A DNA stretch of 64,000 nt, from positions 1,116,001-1,180,000 of the forward strand of contig NZ_CP040788.1 of the NCBI RefSeq assembly GCF_021922985.1. The letters run 5' to 3'. Shown here one piece after another: positions 32,338-40,572 of the stretch. The translations under genes and the position numbers were made by a program. The stretch comes from Clavibacter michiganensis subsp. tessellarius (GTDB taxonomy: Bacteria; Actinomycetota; Actinomycetes; Actinomycetales; Microbacteriaceae). The notes beneath the pieces are model-generated. The model was not told the DNA's origin, searched no databases, and saw only the letters and a program-made list of their open reading frames with translations. Position 1 is the stretch's first letter, and each line of letters starts with the position of its first letter.

Positions 32338-33389
32338 CCGGCGGCCCCGGCGGCGGGATCCGCGGCCTCGGCGTACTTCGGCTCGAACAGCTCGTCGAGC
32401 GCGGCGTCCACCTTCCCCCGGTCGGGCACGTCGCCCGAGTCCACGAGGATCGGGCCGACGCGCTCGAGCACGTCGCGCTGGGCGTCGCCGGGCACGGGAT
32501 CGACGCCGAGGTTCGTGCGGTCGATGACGGACGTGGCGACGGCCGGGTCGATCGCGGCGGCCTGCGCGAGGATCGCCGCCGTCTCGTCCGGATGCGCGAC
32601 GGCCCAGGCGCGGGCCTGCTCGTACGCGTCGACGACCGCCTGCGCGAGGTCGGGCGAGGCGTCGAGGAACGACTGCGTCGCGTTGAGGAACCCGTAGGTG
32701 GCGAAGTCGACGTTCCGGTACAGCAGCGTGGATCCGGCCTGCGCCTCGCTCGCCGCCATCAATGGGTCGAGCCCGGCCCACGCGTCGACCGAGCCGTTCT
32801 CGAGCGCCGCGCGGCCGTCGGCGTGCTGGAGGTTCTGGATCGTGACGTCGGACGCGGGGATGCCGGCCTGATCCAGCGTCTGCAGCAGGAAGAAGTACGG
32901 GTCGGTGCCCTTCGTCGCGGCGATGTCGGCGCCGCGGAGCTGGTCGACGCTCGTGATGGGCGACCCCTTCGGCACGACGATCGCCGTCCACTCGGGCTGC
33001 GAGTACACGTCGATGGTGCGGATGGGCGAGCCGTTGGCGCGGGCGAGCAGCGCGGCGGACCCGGCGGTGGAGCCGACGTCGACGGCTCCCGCCCGCAGGA
33101 GCTCGTTGGCCTTGTTCGACCCGGCGGACTGCACCCAGTCCACCGTCACGTCGGATCCGAGGCGCGCCTCGAGCAGCCCCTGGTCCTTCACGATGAGGCT
33201 CAGCGGGTTGTAGGTCGCCCAGTCGACGGTGAGGGTGTCCGCGCTCCAGCCCTCGGCGCCCGCGGTGGCGGGGGCCGCGGCGGGGGCGACGGACGAGCCC
33301 TCGCCCGCGGCGCAGCCGGCGAGCATCATCACGGCGGCGGTCGCGAGCGCGAGGGCGGGGGTGGATCGGCGGAGCGGGAGACGGGTCAC
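32334..33389 (-). CDS. ssuA: ABC transporter substrate-binding lipoprotein, aliphatic sulfonate-like
   Basis: This 351-residue secreted lipoprotein has a signal peptide with lipobox LAGC, Cys26 being the lipidation site. The mature domain is the SsuA/NMT1-like fold (VDWATYNPLSLIVKDQGLLEARL region, written by its key residues DWATYNP and QGLLEA; VQSAGSNKANELLRAGAVDVG). Likely ligands are alkanesulfonates, taurine or a similar small molecule. No ssuD-type monooxygenase is next to it. Start is GTG 33389 with GAGG about 8 nt upstream. Confidence 0.85.
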   Translation of the reverse strand: MTRLPLRRSTPALALATAAVMMLAGCAAGEGSSVAPAAAPATAGAEGWSADTLTVDWATYNPLSLIVKDQGLLEARLGSDVTVDWVQSAGSNKANELLRAGAVDVGSTAGSAALLARANGSPIRTIDVYSQPEWTAIVVPKGSPITSVDQLRGADIAATKGTDPYFFLLQTLDQAGIPASDVTIQNLQHADGRAALENGSVDAWAGLDPLMAASEAQAGSTLLYRNVDFATYGFLNATQSFLDASPDLAQAVVDAYEQARAWAVAHPDETAAILAQAAAIDPAVATSVIDRTNLGVDPVPGDAQRDVLERVGPILVDSGDVPDRGKVDAALDELFEPKYAEAADPAAGAAG

Positions 33390-33456
33390 GGTGGGTCCTC
33401 GGTGCGGTGTCGGATGCGGTGGTCGGGTGCGGGGTGGGCTGAGCGGGGTCGGCGGA

Positions 33457-34311
33457 TCAGCCCGCGCGATGGCCCGGCACGCCGAGCCCCTCGAGCAGCT
33501 CCGCGCGGAGGGCGGCGAGGGTGGCGTCGCCGCGGTCGCGCGGGCGGGCGCCGGGCACCTCGACCACGCGGCGGACGGTCGCGCCGGGGGCGGCGCCGGG
33601 CGCCGGATCCGGTCCCAGCAGCACGACGCGGTCGGCGAGGTGCAGCGCCTCGTCCACGTCGTGCGTGACGAGGAGGACGGTCGTCGGGATCGCGGCGTGC
33701 ACGTCGAGGAGGAGGTCCTGCATCCGCAGCCGGGTGAGGGCGTCGAGCGCGCCGAAGGGCTCGTCGAGCACGAGCACGCGCGGCCGCCGGGCGAGCGCTC
33801 GGGCGAGCGAGGCGCGCTGCGCCATGCCGCCGGACACCTGGCGCGGACGGAGGTCGACGGCCTCGGCGAGGCCCGTGAGCGCGAGGAGGTCCCGGACCCG
33901 CGCGTCGCCCTCGGCGCGCGGCACGTCGCGGGGCAGGCCGAGCCGGACGTTGGCGCGGAGCGTGCGCCACGGCAGCAGCCGCGGCTCCTGGAAGGCCACG
34001 GCCGCGCGCTGGTCGACGTCGCGGACCGGCGTGCCGTCGATGAGGAGGGCGCCGGCGTCCGGCCGGTCGAGCCCGCCCACCTGGCGGAGGAGCGTCGACT
34101 TCCCGCAGCCGGAGGGCCCGAGGACCGCGACGACGTCGCCGGCCGCGAGGTCGAGGTCGACGTCGCGGAGCACCACGCGGGTGCCGCGTCCGCCGTCGAC
34201 GGGGAAGGACCGGCCGACCCCGCGGAGCGCGACGGCGCCGGCCGAGGCGGTCGCGGCGGAGCGCGCGGGACCGGGCGACGACGGCCGGGACGAGGGGGCG
34301 GTGACGGGCAT
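33457..34311 (-). CDS. ssuB: ABC transporter ATP-binding protein, SsuB/TauB type
   Basis: This 284-residue ATPase powers the SsuAC importer. Walker A is GPSGCGKST at residues 65-73; the ABC signature reads VSGGMAQRASLARAL and Walker B is VLVLDEPFGALD. The Q-loop QEPRLLPW is typical of the nitrate/sulfonate subfamily. It is the first gene of a ssuB-ssuA-ssuC transcript and carries a TAGCGT-N6-ATG leaderless promoter signature. Between ssuB and ssuA are 67 nt. Confidence 0.9.
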   Translation of the reverse strand: MPVTAPSSRPSSPGPARSAATASAGAVALRGVGRSFPVDGGRGTRVVLRDVDLDLAAGDVVAVLGPSGCGKSTLLRQVGGLDRPDAGALLIDGTPVRDVDQRAAVAFQEPRLLPWRTLRANVRLGLPRDVPRAEGDARVRDLLALTGLAEAVDLRPRQVSGGMAQRASLARALARRPRVLVLDEPFGALDALTRLRMQDLLLDVHAAIPTTVLLVTHDVDEALHLADRVVLLGPDPAPGAAPGATVRRVVEVPGARPRDRGDATLAALRAELLEGLGVPGHRAG

Positions 34312-34317
34312 GACCCG

Positions 34318-34323
34318 ACGCTA
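34318..34323 (-). promoter_or_regulatory. Candidate -10 box of a leaderless ssuB promoter
   Basis: TAGCGT, then 6 nt, then the ssuB ATG, with no SD in between. Just upstream is a 9-bp inverted repeat (GCGACGGCG 34328-34336 / CGCCGTCGC 34361-34369) that could be an operator. Confidence 0.5.
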
Positions 34324-34327
34324 GGAC

Positions 34328-34369
34328 GCGACGGCGCGCCGCGGGTCCGCGCCCGTCACACGCCGTCGC
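34328..34369. repeat. Inverted repeat upstream of ssuB, possible operator
   Basis: A 9-bp perfect inverted repeat with a 24-nt spacer lies directly upstream of the ssuB -10 box. It could bind a repressor of sulfur genes, or be part of the nusB terminator; GC-rich chance is possible. Confidence 0.3.
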
Positions 34370-34408
34370 GGGGCGACGCGCGGCGTAACGGACGGGCCCG
34401 GATCAGCC

Positions 34409-34427
34409 GCGCCGAGCGGTGCGGCGC
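34409..34427 (-). terminator. Possible terminator of the aroQ/efp/nusB genes
   Basis: A 6-bp stem (GCGCCG / CGGCGC) with a 7-nt loop lies 9 nt after the nusB stop. No T tract. Confidence 0.35.
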
Positions 34428-34436
34428 ACCCCGGGA

Positions 34437-34850
34437 TCAGGCCTGCGCGGCCGCGATCCGGGCGAGCATGCCGTTCACGAACGAGGCCGACTCGTCCGTC
34501 GAGAGCGACGACGCGAGGTCGACGCTCTCCGAGATGGCGACGCCGTCGGGCACGTCGGCGTTGAAGAGGATCTCCCAGATGCCGATGCGCAGGATCGCGC
34601 GGTCGACGGCGGGCATGCGGGCGAGCGTCCAGTTCACCGAGTACGTCTCGATGAGCTCGTCGATCTCGTCCTGGTGCGCGACGACGCCCTCGGCGATCTC
34701 GCGGGCGTAGGTCCACGAGGCCTGGCGGTCGGGCTCGGCCGCGGCGCGCTGCTGCTCGACCGCGAGCGTGGCGGGGATGGACTCCCCGCGGATGTCGGCG
34801 ACGTAGAGGACGTCGAGGGCGCGCTTGCGCGCCTTGGTGCGTGCGCTCAC
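34437..34850 (-). CDS. nusB: Transcription antitermination protein NusB
   Basis: NusB with S10 (NusE) binds boxA RNA and helps complete rRNA transcription. The 137-residue all-helical protein has the N-terminal RTKARKRALDVLYVADIRG and the C-terminal NGMLARIA element. GTG at 34850 begins 4 nt after the efp stop, so the two are co-transcribed. Confidence 0.96.
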   Translation of the reverse strand: MSARTKARKRALDVLYVADIRGESIPATLAVEQQRAAAEPDRQASWTYAREIAEGVVAHQDEIDELIETYSVNWTLARMPAVDRAILRIGIWEILFNADVPDGVAISESVDLASSLSTDESASFVNGMLARIAAAQA

Positions 34851-34854
34851 GGGG

Positions 34855-35418
34855 TCAGTCGGTGACGCGGCCGAGGTAGTCGCCCGTGCGGGTGTCCACC
34901 TTGACGCGCGTGCCCTGCTCGAGGAAGAGCGGGACCTGGATCTGGTGCCCGGTCTCGACCGTCGCGGGCTTGGTGCCGCCCGTCGAGCGGTCGCCCTGCA
35001 GGCCCGGCTCCGTGTACGTGATGGTGAGCACGACCGACGCGGGCAGCTCGACGTAGAGCCCCTCGCCGTTGTGCAGCGCCACGGTCACGTCCTGGTTCTC
35101 CAGCATGAAGTTCTTCGCGTCGCCGACCTGCGCCGCGGACAGCGTGATCTGGTCGTAGTCGCTCGTGTCCATGAACACGAAGTTCTCGCCGTCGGCGTAG
35201 AGGTACTGGAAGTCGCGACGGTCGACCGTCTCGGTCTCGATCTTCGCGCCCGCGTTGAACGTGCGGTCGACGACCTTGCCGGTCATCACGTTCTTGACCT
35301 TGGTGCGCACGAACGCGCCGCCCTTCCCCGGCTTCACGTGCTGGAACTCGATGACGGTCCACAGCTGGCCGTCCATGTTGAGGACGATGCCGTTCTTGAT
35401 GTCAGCGGTAGAGGCCAT
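34855..35418 (-). CDS. efp: Elongation factor P
   Basis: EF-P rescues ribosomes stalled at proline runs. The 187-residue protein has the KOW-like N domain with the loop KPGKGGA at residues 29-35; Lys32 is at the modified position of the E. coli protein. No epmA or modification gene is nearby, as usual in actinobacteria. The C-terminal S1-like domain ends [10 protein letters not shown] 112-nt gap with a hairpin separates it from aroQ. Confidence 0.98.
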   Translation of the reverse strand: MASTADIKNGIVLNMDGQLWTVIEFQHVKPGKGGAFVRTKVKNVMTGKVVDRTFNAGAKIETETVDRRDFQYLYADGENFVFMDTSDYDQITLSAAQVGDAKNFMLENQDVTVALHNGEGLYVELPASVVLTITYTEPGLQGDRSTGGTKPATVETGHQIQVPLFLEQGTRVKVDTRTGDYLGRVTD

Positions 35419-35466
35419 GCGGGGAGGGTCCTTGCCTGTTCGACGAGCGGGATGCGGCGTGCGAGC

Positions 35467-35496
35467 GGCCGCGCGGAGGATCCGTCATCCGCGGCC
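35467..35496 (-). terminator. Hairpin between aroQ and efp
   Basis: A 6-bp outer stem (GGCCGC / GCGGCC) and a 4-bp inner stem (GGAT / ATCC) with a 5-nt bulge on one side lie 34 nt after the aroQ stop. It may end the aro transcript or attenuate it before efp. Confidence 0.45.
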
Positions 35497-35530
35497 CGAC
35501 GGGGCGCATGCGGGGATCCGAGGGATCAGC

Positions 35531-35971
35531 CTAACGGGTGCCGGTCACGACGTGCGCGAGGGCGAGGAGGTAGGAACCCTGCCCCAGGCCCGCGATGACG
35601 CCCGTCGCGACGGGCGAGATGACGCTCGTGTGCCGGAACTCCTCGCGCGCGTGCGGGTTCGACAGGTGCACCTCCAGCAGGAGGATGCCCGCCTTCGTCA
35701 CGAGCGCCGCGGCGTCGCGGAGCGCGTACGAGTAGTGCGTGAACGCGGCCGGGTTCATGATGACCGGCGTGCGGGTGTCGACGGCCTCGTGCAGCCAGCC
35801 GATGAGGGTCGCCTCGTCGTCGGTCTGCCGCAGGTCGATCTCCACGTCGGCGGGCGCGAAGGCGACGAGCTCGCGCCGCAGGTCCTCCAGCGATCCGGTG
35901 CCGTAGACGTCGGGCTCGCGGCTGCCGAGCCGTCCGAGGTTGGGGCCGTTGAGGACGAGCACGCGTGACAT
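35531..35971 (-). CDS. aroQ: Type II 3-dehydroquinate dehydratase
   Basis: AroQ dehydrates 3-dehydroquinate in the shikimate pathway. The 146-residue protein starts with the family motif VLVLNGPNLGRLGSREPDVYG and has NPAAFTHYSYALRDA and EVHLSNPHAREEFRH. It lies 19 nt after the SDR gene, and TAGGCT-N6-ATG suggests it may also have its own leaderless promoter. Confidence 0.97.
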   Translation of the reverse strand: MSRVLVLNGPNLGRLGSREPDVYGTGSLEDLRRELVAFAPADVEIDLRQTDDEATLIGWLHEAVDTRTPVIMNPAAFTHYSYALRDAAALVTKAGILLLEVHLSNPHAREEFRHTSVISPVATGVIAGLGQGSYLLALAHVVTGTR

Positions 35972-35977
35972 GCGCCC

Positions 35978-35983
35978 AGCCTA
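35978..35983 (-). promoter_or_regulatory. Candidate -10 box of a leaderless aroQ promoter
   Basis: TAGGCT, then 6 nt (GGGCGC), then the aroQ ATG. It lies in the short gap after the SDR gene. No AGGAGG-like site is present. Confidence 0.4.
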
Positions 35984-35990
35984 GGGCGGC

Positions 35991-36773
35991 TCAGCCGACG
36001 CTCTGGCCGCCGTCCGAGCGGATGCGCTGGCCGTTGATCCAGCCGCCCTCGGCCGAGACGAGGAAGCAGACGAGCGCGGCGGCGTCGCGGGGCTCGGCGA
36101 GACGGCCGCGCGGCGTCGTCTCGCGGAGGCTCTCGCGGATCTCGTCGGTGAACCAGCCCGTGTCCGTGGGGCCGGGGTCCACGAGGTTCGCGGTGATCCG
36201 CACGTCCTCGAGCTCGCGCGCCGCCGCGATGACGATGCGGTCGAGCGCGGCCTTGCTCGCGCCGTACGCGACCTCGCCCACGACGGCGTCGGAGGTGAGC
36301 GCCACGATGCGGCCCGCGCCGGGGACCGCGCGGTACCGGCGCGCGAACCCCTGGATCAGCTGCAGCGACGCCCGCACGTTGACGGCGAGGTGGCGCTCGA
36401 GGCTCTCCACGCTCGTCTCCAGCAGCGCGCTGTCGACGGACTCGGCGTACGAGAGCACGAGCGCCGTGATCGGGCCGAGCTCCTCCTCGACCTCGCCGAG
36501 GATCCGCTCGGCCGCGTCCACGTCGACGAGGTCGGCCTCGACGGCGTGCGCCCGGCCGCCCGCGCGCTCGACGGCCTCCGCGACGCGCGCCGGGTCCTCG
36601 GGCTGGCGGCCCCACGGCATCCGGGCGTCGTAGTCGGACCAGTAGGTGAAGGCGACGTCCCAGCCGCCGAGGGCCAGGTCCTCCGCGATGGCCGCGCCGA
36701 TGCCGGACACGCGGCCGACACCCGTGACGAGCGCGACGGGCCGGGGCGCGTCCGGATGCGCGGGGTCGGTCAC
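35991..36773 (-). CDS. Short-chain dehydrogenase/reductase of unknown substrate
   Basis: This 260-residue classical SDR has the NAD(P) motif TGVGRVSGIGAAIA (residues 17-30, with extra residues between the first and second Gly pairs, as in some enoyl reductases). The catalytic residues are Ser161, Tyr170 and Lys174 (AYGASKAA). GTG 36773 overlaps the aroB stop (GTGA), so it is translated with the shikimate genes. Its place inside the aro operon is unexpected, as shikimate synthesis does not need an SDR here; the real substrate is unknown. Confidence 0.88.
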   Translation of the reverse strand: MTDPAHPDAPRPVALVTGVGRVSGIGAAIAEDLALGGWDVAFTYWSDYDARMPWGRQPEDPARVAEAVERAGGRAHAVEADLVDVDAAERILGEVEEELGPITALVLSYAESVDSALLETSVESLERHLAVNVRASLQLIQGFARRYRAVPGAGRIVALTSDAVVGEVAYGASKAALDRIVIAAARELEDVRITANLVDPGPTDTGWFTDEIRESLRETTPRGRLAEPRDAAALVCFLVSAEGGWINGQRIRSDGGQSVG

Positions 36774-37909
36774 GACCCGATCTCCTGGTACGCCGCGAAC
36801 AGCAGCGCCTCCTCGGGGCCGTTGAGGACGCTCGCGCGGCCGACGCCGTCGAGCACGATGAAGCGCATCATGTCGCCGCGCGCCTTCTTGTCGCGCTTCA
36901 TGCTCGCGACGAGCGTGGGCCAGCGGCCGACGGGGTAGCTCGTGGGCAGGTCGAGCGAGTCGAGGATGCGGCGGTGCCGGTCGACCGCCTCGTCCGACAG
37001 CGAGCGCGTGAGGCGCGACAGCTCGGCGGCGAAGACCATGCCCACCGCGACGGCCGCGCCGTGCCGCCAGCGGTACCGCTCGGCGTGCTCGATGGCGTGG
37101 CCCAGCGTGTGCCCGTAGTTGAGGATCTCGCGGCGGCCCTTCTCGGTGAAGTCCTCCCCCACGACCTCGGCCTTCATCGCGATGGCGAGCTCGACGACCC
37201 GGCGGAACTCGGGGCTCGTGGGATCGGTGACGCGCGCCACGTCCCGCTCGATGACGTCGAGGATCTCCGGCACGGCGATGAAGCCGGCCTTCACGATCTC
37301 CGCGAAGCCCGTCACGAGCTCGTTCCGCGGCAGGGTCGCGAGCAGGTCGAGGTCCACGATCACCGCGGTGGGCGCGTAGAAGGCGCCGACGAGGTTCTTG
37401 CCCTCGGAGGTGTTGATGCCCGTCTTGCCGCCGACCGCCGCGTCGACCATCGCGAGCACGGTCGTGGGGACCTGGATGAGCATCACGCCGCGCAGCCACG
37501 TGGCCGCGACGAAGCCGCCGAGGTCGGTCGTGGCGCCGCCGCCGAGCGTGATGACGGCGTCCGAGCGCGTGAAGTCGGTGGTGCCCATGATCTTCCAGCA
37601 GAACGCCGCGACCTCGACGCGCTTGGCGCCCTCGGCGTCGGGCACCTCGGCGAGGTACACCTCGACGTCGCCCTGCAGGCGCTCGCGGAGCCGCGACGCC
37701 TCCTCGGCGAGGGCGGGCGCGTGCACGATGAGCACCTTGCGGACGCGCGGGCCGAGCAGGGCGCCGACGCCGGCGATCAGGCCGCGGCCGACGGTCACGT
37801 CGTAGCCGGGCGTGCCGGAGACGCGGATCACGGTGGGCGCGTCGGGCTCGATCGCGGCCGGCTCCCCGGCGGCGGGTGCGGTGGCGTCGGTGGGGTGTGC
37901 GTCGGTCAT
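36770..37909 (-). CDS. aroB: 3-dehydroquinate synthase
   Basis: AroB makes 3-dehydroquinate from DAHP using NAD and zinc. The 379-residue protein has GGGATTDLGGFVAATWLRG, PTTVLAMVDAAVGGKTGIN and the metal-ligand motif LNYGHTLGHAIEH. About 25 residues of A-, P- and D-rich lead precede the domain. ATG 37909 overlaps the aroK stop (ATGA). Confidence 0.97.
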   Translation of the reverse strand: MTDAHPTDATAPAAGEPAAIEPDAPTVIRVSGTPGYDVTVGRGLIAGVGALLGPRVRKVLIVHAPALAEEASRLRERLQGDVEVYLAEVPDAEGAKRVEVAAFCWKIMGTTDFTRSDAVITLGGGATTDLGGFVAATWLRGVMLIQVPTTVLAMVDAAVGGKTGINTSEGKNLVGAFYAPTAVIVDLDLLATLPRNELVTGFAEIVKAGFIAVPEILDVIERDVARVTDPTSPEFRRVVELAIAMKAEVVGEDFTEKGRREILNYGHTLGHAIEHAERYRWRHGAAVAVGMVFAAELSRLTRSLSDEAVDRHRRILDSLDLPTSYPVGRWPTLVASMKRDKKARGDMMRFIVLDGVGRASVLNGPEEALLFAAYQEIGS

Positions 37910-38397
37910 GGCTGCCTCTCCCGGGCGAAGCGCTCGATCTCGCGGGCGATGCGCGCGAGCGGGCGGTCGGAGGTGTCGATGGTCAGGTCGGCGAGCGAGC
38001 GGTAGAGCTCCTCGCGCGCGGCGACGATGCGCCGCCAGCTCGCGAGGCCGTCCACGAGGGGGCGGTCGTCGCCGCGGATGCGCGCGCGGACGGCCGCCTC
38101 GCTCACGGTGAGGAGCACGACGTCGCTCGTCGCGAGGTCGGCGCGGGTGGCGGGGTCGAGCACCGCTCCCCCGCCGAGCGAGACGACGCCGCCGCCCGCG
38201 AGGGCCCGCGCGACCTCCTCGCGCTCGATCTCGCGGAAGCGCGGCTCGCCGTGGTCGCGGAAGATGTCGGCGATGGATCCGTGGGCGTCCACGATGGCGC
38301 GGTCGGTGTCCGTGAACGGCACGCCCATCGCGCGCGCGACCCGGCGGCCCACCGTGGTCTTGCCCGCGCCGGGCGCGCCGATCAGGACGACCGGCAC
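37906..38397 (-). CDS. aroK: Shikimate kinase
   Basis: AroK phosphorylates shikimate. The 163-residue protein has P-loop GAPGAGKT at residues 7-14, FTDTDRAI, and SLGGGAVL. I chose GTG 38397 (start VPVVLIG), 2 nt after the aroC stop; longer starts would run into aroC. The stop overlaps aroB. Confidence 0.95.
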   Translation of the reverse strand: MPVVLIGAPGAGKTTVGRRVARAMGVPFTDTDRAIVDAHGSIADIFRDHGEPRFREIEREEVARALAGGGVVSLGGGAVLDPATRADLATSDVVLLTVSEAAVRARIRGDDRPLVDGLASWRRIVAAREELYRSLADLTIDTSDRPLARIAREIERFARERQP

Positions 38398-38399
38398 GC

Positions 38400-39629
38400 T
38401 CAGGCCTCGGGCGGGGCGGCGTCGGCCTCGTCGACGAGGTCGGCGCCGGAGCGGCGGCCCTCGGGGATCGCGTCGAGGTAGCCGCGCAGGTTCCGCCGGG
38501 TCTCGCCGACGGAGTCGCCGCCGAACTTCTCGAGCACGGCGTTCGCGAGCGTGAGGGCGACCATCGCCTCGGCGACGACGCCGGACGCGGGGACCGCGCA
38601 CACGTCGGAGCGCTGGTGGTTCGCGGGCGCCGCGCCACCGGTGGCGGTGTCGACGGTGCGCAGCGCCCGGGGCACGGTCGCGATGGGCTTCATGCCGGCG
38701 CGGACCCGGAGGACCGTGCCCGTGCTCATGCCGCCCTCGGTGCCGCCCGCGCGGTCGGTCGACCGGCCGATCCCGGCATCGGTCGAGAAGAGCTCGTCGT
38801 GCGCCTCGGATCCGCGCCGCGTGGTGGTGAGGAAGCCGTCGCCGACCTCCACGCCCTTGATGGCCTGGATGCCCATGAGCGCGCCGGCCAGCTGCGAGTC
38901 GAGCCGGCGGTCCCAGTGCACGTGCGAGCCGAGGCCCGGCGGCAGGTCGTACGCGAGCACCTCGACGACGCCGCCGACCGTGTCGCCGCTCGCCTTCGTG
39001 TCGTCGACCTCGGCGACCATGCGGGCGCTCGTCTCGGGGTGGAAGCAGCGCAGCGGATCCGCGTCGAGCGCGTCGACGTCGGCGGGCGTGGGCAGCGGCG
39101 CGCCCTCGGGCACGCGCACGGGCCCGATGGCGAGGGTGTGGCTGACGAGGGTGATGCCGAGCTCGGCGAGGAACGCACGGGCCACGGCGCCGAGGGCGAC
39201 GCGGGCGGCGGTCTCGCGGGCGCTCGCGCGCTCGAGCACGGGACGGGCCTCGTCGAAGTCGTACTTCTGCATGCCCACGAGGTCGGCGTGGCCGGGACGC
39301 GGGCGCGTGAGGGCCGCGGCGCGCGCGCCCTGCAGCTTCTCGGGGTCCACGGGCTCGGGGCTCATGACGTCGACCCACTTGGGCCACTCGGTGTTGCCGA
39401 TGCGCACCGCGATGGGGCTGCCGAGCGTCCGCCCGTGCACGACCCCCGTCGAGAGGTGCAGCTCGTCCTGCTCGAACGCCATGCGCGCGCCGCGGCCGTA
39501 GCCGAGCTTGCGACGGGCGAGGTCGGCGCGGATGCCGTCGAGGCTGACAGGCACGCCCGCGGGCAGGCCCTCCAGGACGGCGATGAGTTCGGGGCCGTGG
39601 GATTCCCCGGCGGTGAGCCAACGCAGCAT
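38400..39629 (-). CDS. aroC: Chorismate synthase
   Basis: AroC makes chorismate, the branch point for tryptophan (trpE in this window), phenylalanine and tyrosine. The 409-residue FMN enzyme has [18 protein letters not shown], the [10 protein letters not shown] motif and the GGMSTG and HQRSD motifs. The ATG is preceded by GGGAGG with 8-9 nt spacing, a good SD. A 52-nt gap follows aroE. Confidence 0.97.
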   Translation of the reverse strand: MLRWLTAGESHGPELIAVLEGLPAGVPVSLDGIRADLARRKLGYGRGARMAFEQDELHLSTGVVHGRTLGSPIAVRIGNTEWPKWVDVMSPEPVDPEKLQGARAAALTRPRPGHADLVGMQKYDFDEARPVLERASARETAARVALGAVARAFLAELGITLVSHTLAIGPVRVPEGAPLPTPADVDALDADPLRCFHPETSARMVAEVDDTKASGDTVGGVVEVLAYDLPPGLGSHVHWDRRLDSQLAGALMGIQAIKGVEVGDGFLTTTRRGSEAHDELFSTDAGIGRSTDRAGGTEGGMSTGTVLRVRAGMKPIATVPRALRTVDTATGGAAPANHQRSDVCAVPASGVVAEAMVALTLANAVLEKFGGDSVGETRRNLRGYLDAIPEGRRSGADLVDEADAAPPEA

Positions 39630-39681
39630 GGCCCCATCCTCCCACAGCGGTCGGCGGCGCTCCCCCGGTGCGGGGGCGGCG

Positions 39682-40572
39682 TCAGGCGCCGGTCCAGGGC
39701 CTCCGCGGGTCGCGGCCGACGCTCGCGAGCATCGCCTCGAGCACGCGCGCGTCGTCCGGCAGCGCGCGCTCGGCGTCGCCGTGCACGAAGAGCCGCACCT
39801 GCCCGAGGGCCTGGTGCACGAGCATGTCGATCCCGGGCACCACGCGCCCGCCCGCGCGCTGCCAGCCGGCGGCGATCCCGGTGGGCCACGGCGCGTAGGT
39901 GACGTCGAGGAGCACGGCCGCCTCGGGCAGGCGGGCCGGCAGCGGCACGGCCGCGGCGGCGTCGCCCGGGAGGGTGCTGACGACGGTGTCGGCGTCGCGG
40001 AGCGCGGTCGCCGCGTCGTCCAGCGACGCCGCCGCCAGGGCGATCCCGAGCTCGTCCCCGAGGGAGGCGAGCTCCCGCACCTGCTCCGGTCGCCGCGCGG
40101 CGACGGTCACGTGCCCGGCGCCGATGCGGGCCAGCGCGACGAGGGCGGATCGGGCGGTGGATCCCGCGCCGAGCACGACCGCGCGCTGCGAGCGCTCGAC
40201 GCCGCCCATGCCGAACGCCCGGACGATGCCCGCGACGTCCGTGTTCGCGCCGCGCCGCCGGGTCCCGCCCGCGCCGTCGTCCTCGAGCAGCAGCGTGTTG
40301 GCGGCGCCCGCGAGCCGGGCCGTCTCGTCCACCGCGTCGAGGAGCGGCAGCACGTCCCGCTTGAGCGGCATCGTCAGGGACAGGCCGCGCCAGCCGGCGC
40401 CGAGCCCGTCGACGAACGCCGGGAGCTCCGCACCCGTGCACTCCGCGGCCTCGTACGACCAGTCGAGCCCGAGGACCCCGTACGCCGCGCGGTGCAGGCG
40501 CGGCGAGAGCGAGTGCGCGATGGGGCTGCCGAGGACCGCCAGCCGCACGGCCGGCGTCCGCGGATCAGCCAT
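39682..40572 (-). CDS. aroE: Shikimate dehydrogenase
   Basis: AroE reduces 3-dehydroshikimate to shikimate. The 296-residue protein has [29 protein letters not shown] with the catalytic Lys, the substrate region GANTDVAG, and the nucleotide loop [10 protein letters not shown]. Its ATG overlaps the mltG stop by 8 nt, so it is translated with the mltG gene string. Confidence 0.95.
   Translation of the reverse strand: MADPRTPAVRLAVLGSPIAHSLSPRLHRAAYGVLGLDWSYEAAECTGAELPAFVDGLGAGWRGLSLTMPLKRDVLPLLDAVDETARLAGAANTLLLEDDGAGGTRRRGANTDVAGIVRAFGMGGVERSQRAVVLGAGSTARSALVALARIGAGHVTVAARRPEQVRELASLGDELGIALAAASLDDAATALRDADTVVSTLPGDAAAAVPLPARLPEAAVLLDVTYAPWPTGIAAGWQRAGGRVVPGIDMLVHQALGQVRLFVHGDAERALPDDARVLEAMLASVGRDPRRPWTGA

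Noticed and set aside
39662..39676. CCCCC-GGTGC-GGGGG hairpin after aroE as terminator
   Set aside because: Only 5 bp, and aroE lies close to aroC, which likely continues on the same transcript.
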